Shown here in pieces: positions 1 through 5,833 of a stretch of DNA of 9,977 bases. The position numbers were made by a program, and so were the translations under genes. Location: positions 1-9,977 of the forward strand of contig JAISDM010000219.1 of the NCBI GenBank assembly GCA_031264885.1, written 5' to 3'. A model generated the notes under the pieces. The model was not told the DNA's origin and did not search any database. It saw only the letters and a list, made by a program, of their open reading frames with translations. Numbering within the stretch: the first letter of the stretch is position 1; the number at the start of each line of letters is the position of its first letter. Source of the DNA: Peptococcaceae bacterium (GTDB lineage: Bacteria; Bacillota; Peptococcia; DRI-13; UBA5745).

Positions 1-108
1 GTCCGAAAACGTCAAAAATCGCATTGTTAACGCAATATATAGCGTGTCGTTTCAACCGAATGACCCCATATATTGTGTGTTGGCAATATTTAGGGTACGT
101 TTTCGGAC
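1..108. repeat. AT-rich near-palindromic element with 12-bp perfect terminal inverted repeats
   Basis: Bases 1-12 (GTCCGAAAACGT) are the exact reverse complement of bases 97-108. Inside them, 23-40 and 68-87 also pair as an imperfect inverted repeat (ATTGttAACg-CAATATAT against ATTGccAACacaCAATATAT), leaving a centre of about 27 bases. The whole stretch can therefore fold into one long hairpin. It is much richer in A+T than its surroundings and holds no credible gene. It lies just downstream of the diguanylate cyclase stop. It could be a small non-autonomous insertion (MITE-like) or a transcript-end structure. There is no run of T after the stem on the minus strand, so I do not call a terminator. 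The element starts at the first base of the window and may continue beyond it. Confidence 0.6.
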
Positions 109-125
109 GGTCTGGCCCGTCCCGC

Positions 126-1658
126 TCATTCGTTTCCGGGCCGCGCGCTCACTTGGTTGCGCCCGCTGTTTTTGGCATTGTACAGAGCGATGTCCGCTTC
201 GTTCACCAGGTCCGCGAAGGACCGGCCGTAGTCCAGGCCGGCGCTGGCGACGCCGATGCTGATGGTCACGTTAAAGTAGCCGCTCGGAGACGGGAACGTG
301 GCGGCCTCCACGGATTTGCGGATGGACTCCGCCACCAGCGCGGCGCCTTCGGTATCCGTATGCGGCAGCCAGGCGCACAGTTCCTCCCCTCCGTACCGCC
401 CGGCGATGTCCGTGTGCCGGAGCCGGGCGCGCAGAATGTCCGAGATGCCCACGATCACCGTATCTCCGCAGGCGTGGCCAAAGCTGTCGTTGATCCGCTT
501 GAAATAATCAATGTCCATCATAAGCACGCTGCCAGGTATTTTATCACGGGCAAACAGGTCAAAACTGAGCCCGGCGTCGGTGAAAAAGGTTTTGCGGTTG
601 TATAAGCCGCTCAGGGGATCGTGGCGGGCCATCCTCTGAAGCTCCAGCATCAGCTTGTGATTCTCGGTGTCGTCATAGACGACGATACAAGTGCCCAGAA
701 CCCGGTTGCGCGCCTCCAGGGGCGTGCGGGAAACGCGCAGAAACATGACCTCTTTTTTGCCGGGATGAGGGAATTCAAAATTATTTAAATCTTCATTTAA
801 TATCGCAAGAGCCAATCCTTCAATCTCCGCGGCGGGAGTCCACTGCCCCACCCTGCGGAGGGCGGGAAAATACTCCGCGGCGCGCTCGTTGGCGTCCAGG
901 AAATGGCCGTCGTTATCAATCAAAATGAAAGCGTCTTTCATTTTTTGGATCACCAGCTCACGTCCGAGACTGCGCCATTCCGGGGTGCGGTAGCGGGTCA
1001 AATACAGGCACAGGGACGAAACGGTCAGATTGACAGCAGTGGGAATCGGATCCCAGCCTGCCGGAGTCAGCCCCGCCAGCAGACAAAACTGAACCGCCAG
1101 CGGTATGGTGGCGGCGATGACAAAGTGCAGGCAGTGGCGCAGTTTTTTTCGTCCGGAACGGACCATATTGCGGATAATGATCACGCAGCCGATCCCGGTC
1201 AGCCCGTAGCTGTAAACAAAAACCGTGAAATAAAGCGGGCCCGGCGTAACCGTCAGATGGGGCAGCGCGCCCTCGGTTGAAAAACTCAGATCCGCGTACA
1301 GCAGGCGCTGGGCAGGCCAGGTGAACACCAGGAGCGTCATAACGGTGGAAATCATAAGCAAAACAACCGTATGCCACGATCTCCGGAGACGGCTGCCGCT
1401 GTAATCGAAGCCAAACAAGAAACAGAACACGCCCAAAAAAGGGATCCCCAAATACTCCACCTTACAGGCGACAACGGCGGCTTCCAGGGATGAAGACGTC
1501 ACTTCCAGGAGGTGCCCTGCCCCCAGCAGGAACGCCGCCAGGGAAAGACAGGTGAAATATCTCATTTGCGTGTATCCCCAATTGGTCATGGACACAAAGA
1601 CCACTGCCAGGCTCATCAGCAGACAAACAGCCTGCAGAGCCAAAAGGATCTGCGACAA
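126..1658 (-). CDS. membrane-bound diguanylate cyclase: 7TM sensor, PAS, GGDEF (510 aa)
   Basis: Probable diguanylate cyclase, making the second messenger c-di-GMP from two GTP at the inner face of the membrane. Residues 1-222 are hydrophobic with about seven membrane segments and resemble the 7TM N-terminal sensor of some histidine kinases (KVEYLGIPFLGVFCFLFGF at 66-84). Residues about 236-335 look like a PAS domain. The GGDEF domain spans about 345-505, with the metal and substrate motif MDIDYFKRIND at 381-391 and the active-site loop GGEEL at 423-427. An inhibitory I-site, R414-H-T-D417, sits exactly five residues before that loop, so product feedback is expected. The fifth active-site position is Leu rather than the usual Phe; the catalytic Glu residues are kept. 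The start is TTG, supported by GGGAGGA at 1666-1672, 7 nt upstream. The gene begins 19 nt after the mutS2 stop, so the two are probably co-transcribed. The sensed signal cannot be told from the sequence. Confidence 0.9.
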   Translation of the reverse strand: MSQILLALQAVCLLMSLAVVFVSMTNWGYTQMRYFTCLSLAAFLLGAGHLLEVTSSSLEAAVVACKVEYLGIPFLGVFCFLFGFDYSGSRLRRSWHTVVLLMISTVMTLLVFTWPAQRLLYADLSFSTEGALPHLTVTPGPLYFTVFVYSYGLTGIGCVIIIRNMVRSGRKKLRHCLHFVIAATIPLAVQFCLLAGLTPAGWDPIPTAVNLTVSSLCLYLTRYRTPEWRSLGRELVIQKMKDAFILIDNDGHFLDANERAAEYFPALRRVGQWTPAAEIEGLALAILNEDLNNFEFPHPGKKEVMFLRVSRTPLEARNRVLGTCIVVYDDTENHKLMLELQRMARHDPLSGLYNRKTFFTDAGLSFDLFARDKIPGSVLMMDIDYFKRINDSFGHACGDTVIVGISDILRARLRHTDIAGRYGGEELCAWLPHTDTEGAALVAESIRKSVEAATFPSPSGYFNVTISIGVASAGLDYGRSFADLVNEADIALYNAKNSGRNQVSARPGNE

Positions 1659-1665
1659 CGCTTTA

Positions 1666-1672
1666 TCCTCCC
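1666..1672 (-). promoter_or_regulatory. Shine-Dalgarno site for the cyclase TTG start
   Basis: GGGAGGA lies 7 nt before the TTG at 1656-1658, just after the mutS2 stop codon. No ATG in the first 20 codons of the cyclase frame has a comparable site, which supports the rare TTG start. Confidence 0.75.
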
Positions 1673-1677
1673 ATTGT

Positions 1678-4053
1678 TCATCCCATCGGTTTCAGTTCCA
1701 CCACCGTGACCCCGTGCCCGCCCTCACTGTATCCGCCGGTTCTGGAGGCGGAGGCCAGAGGATGCCTGCGCACCATATCTGTGACGGCGCTTCTTAAAGC
1801 GCCTGTGCCCTTGCCGTGGATGATGGTCACCTTGCCGGCGCCGGACAGGTAAGCGTCGTCCAGGTATTTCTCCGTTTCTATGAGGGCTTCATCCACGGTA
1901 AGCCCGCGGAGATCCAGCTCCAGCTTGATATTTCTGGCTTTATCCGCCACCAGAGCGCCCACGCCGGTTTTTTCGCGGCGTCCGGACGGCGAGCCCTCGT
2001 CCAGGCGGTCCAGATCCCTGAGCTTCACGGCGACCTTCATGACGCCCGCCTGAACCAGCACATCCCCCTGAGCTGTGGGTTTGGCCAGAACCTGCGCCTT
2101 CTGCCCCAGCCGGCGGATGAGGACCTGATCCCCGGGTTCCAGGTCGCCGGCGCTGAGTTCCGGCCCGGACGACGCCGCCCGGTCCATTTCCTCATGAATC
2201 CGGGTTTCCCGATGGCGAAGGGCGTCCCGTACCCGCCGCGCTTCCGCCTGGGACCGCTCGGAAACCTCTTTTTGGATCCCCTTGATTTCTTTGAGCAGAT
2301 CCTCGCTTTCTCTCCTGGCCTGAGTGATGATTTCCAGAGCGTCCGCCTTGGCTTTTTCCAGCATCTTTTTGACCTTCTGCTCCGCTTCCTCCTCTTTATG
2401 TTTGGCCAGAGAAAAACGAATCTGAGCCAATTGCCGCAGCTCCTGAGCTTCGGTCCGCTCTTTTTCCGACATAAGCTGGTTGGATTCCAGATTCGCCAGC
2501 AAGTCCGATATGCGAAGCTCCTCCTGTGACAGAAGGCTCCGCGCCCGCTGGATCACCGATTCCCCCAGGCCCAGCCGCCTGGATATCTCAAAGGCGTTGC
2601 TTTTGCCGGGGACCCCGATCAGAAGCCTGTAGGTGGGCCGCAATGTCTCCACATCGAATTCCACGCTGGCGTTCTCCGCGTTCTCATGGTTGAACGCGAA
2701 GCTTTTTAACTCGCTGTAATGGGTGGTGGCCACCGTTTTCGCGCCCAGACGGATCAGATGCTCCAAAATCGCCATGGCCAGCGCGGCGCCTTCCGCCGGG
2801 TCCGTGCCGGCGCCCAGCTCATCCAGGAGCGCCAGATTGTTGGGCCGAATCTGTTCCAAAATAGAAACCAAATTCGTCATATGGGAAGAAAAGGTGCTCA
2901 GGGACTGTTCGATGCTCTGCTCATCCCCGATATCCACAAAGATCTGCTCGCAGACGGCCAGTTCCGTGCCCTCCTGAGCCGGCACATGCAGACCGGATTG
3001 CCCCATCAGGGTCAGCAGGCCGATGGTTTTTAACGTGACAGTTTTGCCGCCGGTATTCGGCCCGGTGACCACCAGTGTGCTGAATTTTTGCCCCAAGCTG
3101 ACCGTAATCGGAACCGCTTTCCCCTGAATCAGGGGATGTATGCCCTGAACGATGCGCCACTGCCCCTGGTCGTTCACCAATGGACGCCCGCAGTCCATGC
3201 CGGCGCTCAATTTGGCTTTGGCAAAGGCGAAGTCCAATTCCGCCAGGGACTCCAGCGTCTCTTCCAGTTCATCCCCATGCTCATAGACCTTCTGGGTCAA
3301 TTCCCGCAGGATCCGCGCCACCTCCGCTTTCTCCGCGGATTCAAGCCGCCGGGTTTCATTGTTCAGCTCCACCACCGCCATAGGCTCGATGAATAATGTG
3401 GCGCCGCTGCCGGACTGATCATGGATGAGTCCGGGGAGTTTTTGGCGGTATTCCTGCCTGACGGGGATCACATAACGGTCGTTCCGGAGGGTGATGATGG
3501 GATCCTGCAGGTATTTGAGGATCTCCGGGTTTCGGATAAAACTCTCCAGTTTTTCTCTGGCCTTGCCCTGGTAGCTCCTCAGCTGGCGGCGGATTTTCTT
3601 CAATTCTTCCGTGGCGCCGTCGGCGACCTCGCCCTCATCGGTGATACACTTCCTGATTTGCCGCTCCAAAGCCTCAAAGACGTGGAGCCCGTAGGCCGAA
3701 TCCGTCAATGTCTGAAGCTGCGCGGCCTCCTTCTCAAGAAAAGCCTTGATCCGCCGGGAAGCGGCCAGGGTATCCAGGATTTGGATAAACTCCGGAGCTT
3801 CCACAATGCCGCCGGCAGTGGCCCTTTGAAGCGGCGGGCGCACATCCCTGATCCCGCTCAGGGCGAAATTGGGAAAGAGCCGCAGAACCTCTTTCGCCTC
3901 GCTGGTCTGATCCAAAGCGGCGTTCACCTGGTACAGTCCCGGCAGCGGCTTCAGGGACAGGGCCAAATCCCTGCCCAGACCGCAGACACAGCAAGCGGCC
4001 AGTTTCTCGATGATTTTGTCAAATTCCAGTTTGCGCAAAACCTTATCATTCAT
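1678..4053 (-). CDS. mutS2: MutS2 family ATPase/endonuclease with C-terminal Smr domain (791 aa)
   Basis: MutS2 is a DNA- and ribosome-associated ATPase of the MutS superfamily. It is linked in different species to suppression of homologous recombination and to splitting of collided ribosomes; it is not a mismatch-repair MutS. Residues 1-300 are the MutS core and lever region. The ATPase domain has Walker A GPNTGGKT at 331-338, Walker B LALLDELGAGTDP at 407-419 and THYSELK at 444-450. A charged coiled coil covers about 505-625. A KOW-like region follows at about 635-685, then the Smr nuclease domain at 712-791 with LDLRG (713-717) and HGKGTGALR (746-754). The length matches the roughly 785 residues usual for the family. 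I chose the ATG at 4051-4053 (MNDKVLRKLEF) because TGAGGAG ends 6 nt before it and family similarity starts there. A longer in-frame TTG at 4098 would add 15 residues read from an intergenic repeat. The gene is intact. The next gene follows after 19 nt. Confidence 0.96.
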   Translation of the reverse strand: MNDKVLRKLEFDKIIEKLAACCVCGLGRDLALSLKPLPGLYQVNAALDQTSEAKEVLRLFPNFALSGIRDVRPPLQRATAGGIVEAPEFIQILDTLAASRRIKAFLEKEAAQLQTLTDSAYGLHVFEALERQIRKCITDEGEVADGATEELKKIRRQLRSYQGKAREKLESFIRNPEILKYLQDPIITLRNDRYVIPVRQEYRQKLPGLIHDQSGSGATLFIEPMAVVELNNETRRLESAEKAEVARILRELTQKVYEHGDELEETLESLAELDFAFAKAKLSAGMDCGRPLVNDQGQWRIVQGIHPLIQGKAVPITVSLGQKFSTLVVTGPNTGGKTVTLKTIGLLTLMGQSGLHVPAQEGTELAVCEQIFVDIGDEQSIEQSLSTFSSHMTNLVSILEQIRPNNLALLDELGAGTDPAEGAALAMAILEHLIRLGAKTVATTHYSELKSFAFNHENAENASVEFDVETLRPTYRLLIGVPGKSNAFEISRRLGLGESVIQRARSLLSQEELRISDLLANLESNQLMSEKERTEAQELRQLAQIRFSLAKHKEEEAEQKVKKMLEKAKADALEIITQARRESEDLLKEIKGIQKEVSERSQAEARRVRDALRHRETRIHEEMDRAASSGPELSAGDLEPGDQVLIRRLGQKAQVLAKPTAQGDVLVQAGVMKVAVKLRDLDRLDEGSPSGRREKTGVGALVADKARNIKLELDLRGLTVDEALIETEKYLDDAYLSGAGKVTIIHGKGTGALRSAVTDMVRRHPLASASRTGGYSEGGHGVTVVELKPMG

Positions 4054-4059
4054 ATTGCG

Positions 4060-4066
4060 CTCCTCA
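4060..4066 (-). promoter_or_regulatory. Shine-Dalgarno site that fixes the mutS2 start
   Basis: TGAGGAG lies 6 nt before the ATG at 4051-4053. It decides against the upstream in-frame TTG at 4096-4098, which lies inside a palindromic repeat. Confidence 0.85.
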
Positions 4067-4079
4067 CGCGCCGCGTCTT

Positions 4080-4122
4080 TTTTTGGATTCCGGGCCAAGC
4101 CCGGAATGACGGGGACAGGCGC
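4080..4122. repeat. palindromic repeat family A, copy 1
   Basis: This 43-bp unit is repeated without mismatch at 4190-4232. Its core, ATTCCGGGC-CAA-GCCCGGAAT (4087-4107), is a 9-bp stem with a 3-nt loop, flanked by GG/CC and GACGGGGACAGG. It lies 26 bp upstream of the mutS2 start. A run of T precedes the stem on the plus strand and none follows it on either strand, so it does not look like an intrinsic terminator. Confidence 0.85.
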
Positions 4123-4130
4123 TTGTCAAA

Positions 4131-4156
4131 GACGGGCGGCAGAATGCCGCCCCTAC
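4131..4156 (-). repeat. palindromic repeat family B, copy 1 (minus orientation)
   Basis: Read on the minus strand it is GTAGGGGCGGCATTCTGCCG followed by CCCGTC. The arms GGGCGGCA and TGCCGCCC pair around a very short loop. It sits between the two family A copies, in inverted orientation to copies 2 and 3. Confidence 0.8.
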
Positions 4157-4189
4157 AGGCTTTATCCTGTCATTTCGGGCTTATTTCTA

Positions 4190-4232
4190 TTTTTGGATTC
4201 CGGGCCAAGCCCGGAATGACGGGGACAGGCGC
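4190..4232. repeat. palindromic repeat family A, copy 2
   Basis: Identical over 43 bp to 4080-4122, in the same orientation and offset by 110 bp. It carries the same 9-bp stem with CAA loop. A degenerate half-copy in the opposite orientation (GTCATTTCGGGCTT, 4169-4182) lies just before it. Confidence 0.85.
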
Positions 4233-4253
4233 ACACACCGTTCGCGGCGCCGC

Positions 4254-4286
4254 AGGGGCGGCATTCTGCCGCCCGTGACCGCCCGG
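4254..4286 (+). repeat. palindromic repeat family B, copy 2
   Basis: AGGGGCGGCATTCTGCCGCC followed by CGTGACCGCCCGG. The palindromic core equals that of copies 1 and 3, and the tail GTGACCGCCCGG is shared with copy 3 and with 4380-4391. It is preceded by CGCGGCGCCGC, a lead-in that recurs in similar form at 9794-9803. Confidence 0.8.
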
Positions 4287-4294
4287 AAAGGGAC

Positions 4295-4314
4295 GGGCAC
4301 GGCATGCCGTGCCC
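4295..4314. repeat. 20-bp perfect palindrome
   Basis: GGGCACGGCATGCCGTGCCC equals its own reverse complement over all 20 bases. It lies in the repeat block between the NIF3-like gene and mutS2, and may be a further short palindromic repeat type. A protein binding site is possible, but nothing else supports that. Confidence 0.75.
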
Positions 4315-4402
4315 CCACGGGGGGAAATAGACGCGGGGCGGATGGCAACCCGCCCGTTTGTTTTCGGACAACCTGGCCCGTGACCGCCCGGCATCTTTTA
4401 TT

Positions 4403-4455
4403 CCCCTCCCTGACGGGGGTAGGGGGTGGTCATTCAAAGCGCCACCACCCCGTCA
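4403..4455. repeat. GC-rich stem-loop repeat
   Basis: The outer arm CTGACGGGG (4410-4418) pairs with CCCCGTCAG (4447-4455 region), and GGTGG near 4425 pairs with CCACC near 4442, around a loop containing CATTCAAAGC. It begins with CCCCTCC, as does the sequence at 9920. It lies downstream of the NIF3-like gene on the minus strand and could slow transcription there, but no T-run follows it. Confidence 0.55.
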
Positions 4456-4458
4456 GTC

Positions 4459-4509
4459 GTAGGGGCGGCATTCTGCCGCCCGTGACCGCCCGGAACCCGG
4501 ATCCGCTCA
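4459..4509 (+). repeat. palindromic repeat family B, copy 3, with long tail
   Basis: The core GGGGCGGCATTCTGCCGCCC is followed by GTGACCGCCCGGAA and then CCCGGATCCGCTCA (4496-4509). The last 14 bases recur exactly at 9854-9867, also behind a family B copy, so the tail belongs to the repeat unit. Confidence 0.75.
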
Positions 4510-4525
4510 TGTGACGCGCCCTGCC

Positions 4526-5476
4526 CTACCGCCTGATCCGGGTCATACCGGAGCAGGGGACGGTCTCCAGCCCGTGTTTCTCCATCTGATCCAGGAGCAG
4601 GTTCATCCCCAGGGAGTCGCTGGAGATATGGCCGGCGATGACCACGTTCACATGGTTTTTTTCCGCGGCTTCCCGGTTTTTATCGCTGATGTGCATCCCG
4701 ACCACACATCCGACGCCCGCCCGGGCCAAATTCACATAAGCGTCCTCCGGCCCCCCGGTGCCTCCCGTCATATCTACCATGATTTTGCCGGGCCGGTTTT
4801 TGCCCTCGCCCACAAATATCCGGGGCCCCGCGTTCTCCCTGGCGGCCTGAGCGTATTCCGGCAGCTCCGTCAGAACCTCCGTCAACTCGTCTAATGTCTT
4901 GGGCGCTTTGGAATCCAGCAGACGGGTCAAAAAAGTGTTGACCATGTTGTCCGCCGGCGTATGAACGCAGGCGAACGGGAATCCCAGAAGCCTTGCCGCG
5001 TCCACGGCCCGGCGGTGATTGCCGGGCATCAGGTTTCTGGCGACCTCCCGGATCCTGGGCCGCATGATGGCCTCCGCCACGTTGATGGGCACGCCCATCT
5101 CCGCCATGATGTCCTCCTGCATCCCCATGACCCCGTACAAGCCCGCCAAAGCAAGGCCCTCGGGGTGATGCGCCAGAATAAGGTCGATGGCCTGCCCCTT
5201 CTCCCTGAGCCGGTCGGCCAGCAGGATCTCCCCCGCCTCTATGTCGATGCCCACCAATACCTTCCGGACTTCCAGATCCAGGTCCCCGTTCAGGACCCGG
5301 GTGTCGCCGTAAGGATTCCAGAGCCGGTCCGTGTCGAAGCGGGCTTTCTCCTTCTCTTTCATCTCCTGATATTCTTTGTCCGCCAGGTCCAGAATCCGCT
5401 GAATCTCGCTCTCCGGCCTGGGGTCATTTTGCTTTCCGATTTTAACGGCTTCCTGATAGAGTATTCCGAGTTTCAT
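4526..5476 (-). CDS. NIF3/DUF34-family metal-binding protein (316 aa)
   Basis: Member of the NIF3 (DUF34) family of dinuclear-metal proteins, whose cellular role is unsettled. Family metal ligands are visible in order: LILAHHPEG with H103-H104, ACVHTPADN with D176, and VVIAGHISSDS with H283. The position that is usually Glu four residues after the last His is D287 here. Residues 1-60 form a charged helical N-terminal extension (KEYQEMKEKEKARF at 34-47) that standard NIF3 proteins lack, so this is a divergent, longer type. There is no signal peptide or membrane segment, so it is presumably cytoplasmic. The ATG at 5474-5476 has GGAAAGGAG at 5485-5493, 8 nt upstream, lying inside the end of zapA. 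The gene overlaps zapA by 35 nt, which suggests coupled translation. A mildly shorter start cannot be excluded. I am confident of the family, not of any substrate. Confidence 0.85.
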   Translation of the reverse strand: MKLGILYQEAVKIGKQNDPRPESEIQRILDLADKEYQEMKEKEKARFDTDRLWNPYGDTRVLNGDLDLEVRKVLVGIDIEAGEILLADRLREKGQAIDLILAHHPEGLALAGLYGVMGMQEDIMAEMGVPINVAEAIMRPRIREVARNLMPGNHRRAVDAARLLGFPFACVHTPADNMVNTFLTRLLDSKAPKTLDELTEVLTELPEYAQAARENAGPRIFVGEGKNRPGKIMVDMTGGTGGPEDAYVNLARAGVGCVVGMHISDKNREAAEKNHVNVVIAGHISSDSLGMNLLLDQMEKHGLETVPCSGMTRIRR

Positions 5477-5744
5477 TCGATATGCTCCTTTCCAAATAAT
5501 CGATCAAGGTTTGGTAGTCATCCTCCACCTTGACCAATCGGTCCACCAGATTAAAGGCGGCCAGTATCACCGCGGTCTTCGGGGAAAAATTCCGGTTGGC
5601 GTCCCAAACGGTCCGAATGGCTTCATTGAGCCTCGCCGCAATTTTGAACATATGCGCCTCATCGGCGTCGCTGCTGCGAATGGTAAATTCCTCATCCATA
5701 ATGGAGATTTTCACACGGGTTGCGTTATCCTCTTCCGCCGCCAT
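5442..5744 (-). CDS. zapA: cell division protein ZapA (100 aa)
   Basis: ZapA binds FtsZ and promotes bundling and stability of the Z-ring at midcell. The protein matches the family in length and pattern: an N-terminal beta segment RVKISIMDEEFTIRSSD (10-26), then helices with KIAARLNEAIRTV (34-46) and the conserved AVILAAFNLVDRL (58-70), then a long C-terminal coiled-coil helix. I chose the ATG at 5742-5744, because GAGGAGGGGG (5751-5760) ends 6 nt before it and the family match starts soon after. A GTG at 5762 would add six residues encoded by the ribosome site itself. It follows pheT by 89 nt and overlaps the NIF3-like gene. zapA next to pheT is a common arrangement in Firmicutes. Confidence 0.92.
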   Translation of the reverse strand: MAAEEDNATRVKISIMDEEFTIRSSDADEAHMFKIAARLNEAIRTVWDANRNFSPKTAVILAAFNLVDRLVKVEDDYQTLIDYLERSISNETRNTLSGSR

Positions 5745-5750
5745 TGCGTT

Positions 5751-5760
5751 CCCCCTCCTC
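5751..5760 (-). promoter_or_regulatory. Shine-Dalgarno site that fixes the zapA start
   Basis: GAGGAGGGGG lies 6 nt before the ATG at 5742-5744. If translation began at the GTG at 5760-5762, this site would lie within the coding region. Confidence 0.8.
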
Positions 5761-5833
5761 ACACCGCTTATCGGTCACTGTCCGGCGCGCCGCCGCGCTC
5801 TGTCCGGAACCCGCGGCTCCGGCCTCCGATGGG

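Larger units (their letters stand above)
4054..4525. other. gene-free repeat block between the NIF3-like gene and mutS2
   Basis: These 472 bases hold two copies of repeat A, three of repeat B, the 20-bp palindrome and the stem-loop listed separately. Open frames across it are low-complexity Pro/Arg/Gly products of the repeats and none has a credible start site. I find no convincing promoter for mutS2: a TTGACA-like hexamer near 4123-4128 on the minus strand has no matching -10 box. mutS2 may therefore be read from the upstream operon, or from a promoter I cannot recognise. Confidence 0.7.

Noticed and set aside
105..122. GGACGG/CCGTCC hairpin after the cyclase stop considered as a terminator.
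   Set aside because: The stem is only 6 bp and on the minus strand is followed by GAAAACG, not a run of T.
1664..1675. Tiny ATG-Gly-Gly-stop frame between mutS2 and the cyclase gene.
   Set aside because: It arises from the Shine-Dalgarno sequence itself and has no ribosome site of its own.
4087..4107. Family A hairpin with adjacent T-run considered as an intrinsic terminator.
   Set aside because: The T-run precedes the stem on the plus strand; on the minus strand, the coding direction, the stem is followed by A residues.
3421..4278. Plus-strand open frame of 285 codons opposite mutS2.
   Set aside because: It is the complement of the MutS2 N-terminal coding region continuing into repeats A and B, with no ribosome site or recognisable domain.
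4131..4492. Regularly recurring palindromes considered as a CRISPR array.
   Set aside because: Copies are in mixed orientation with irregular spacing, other repeat types lie between them and no cas gene is present.
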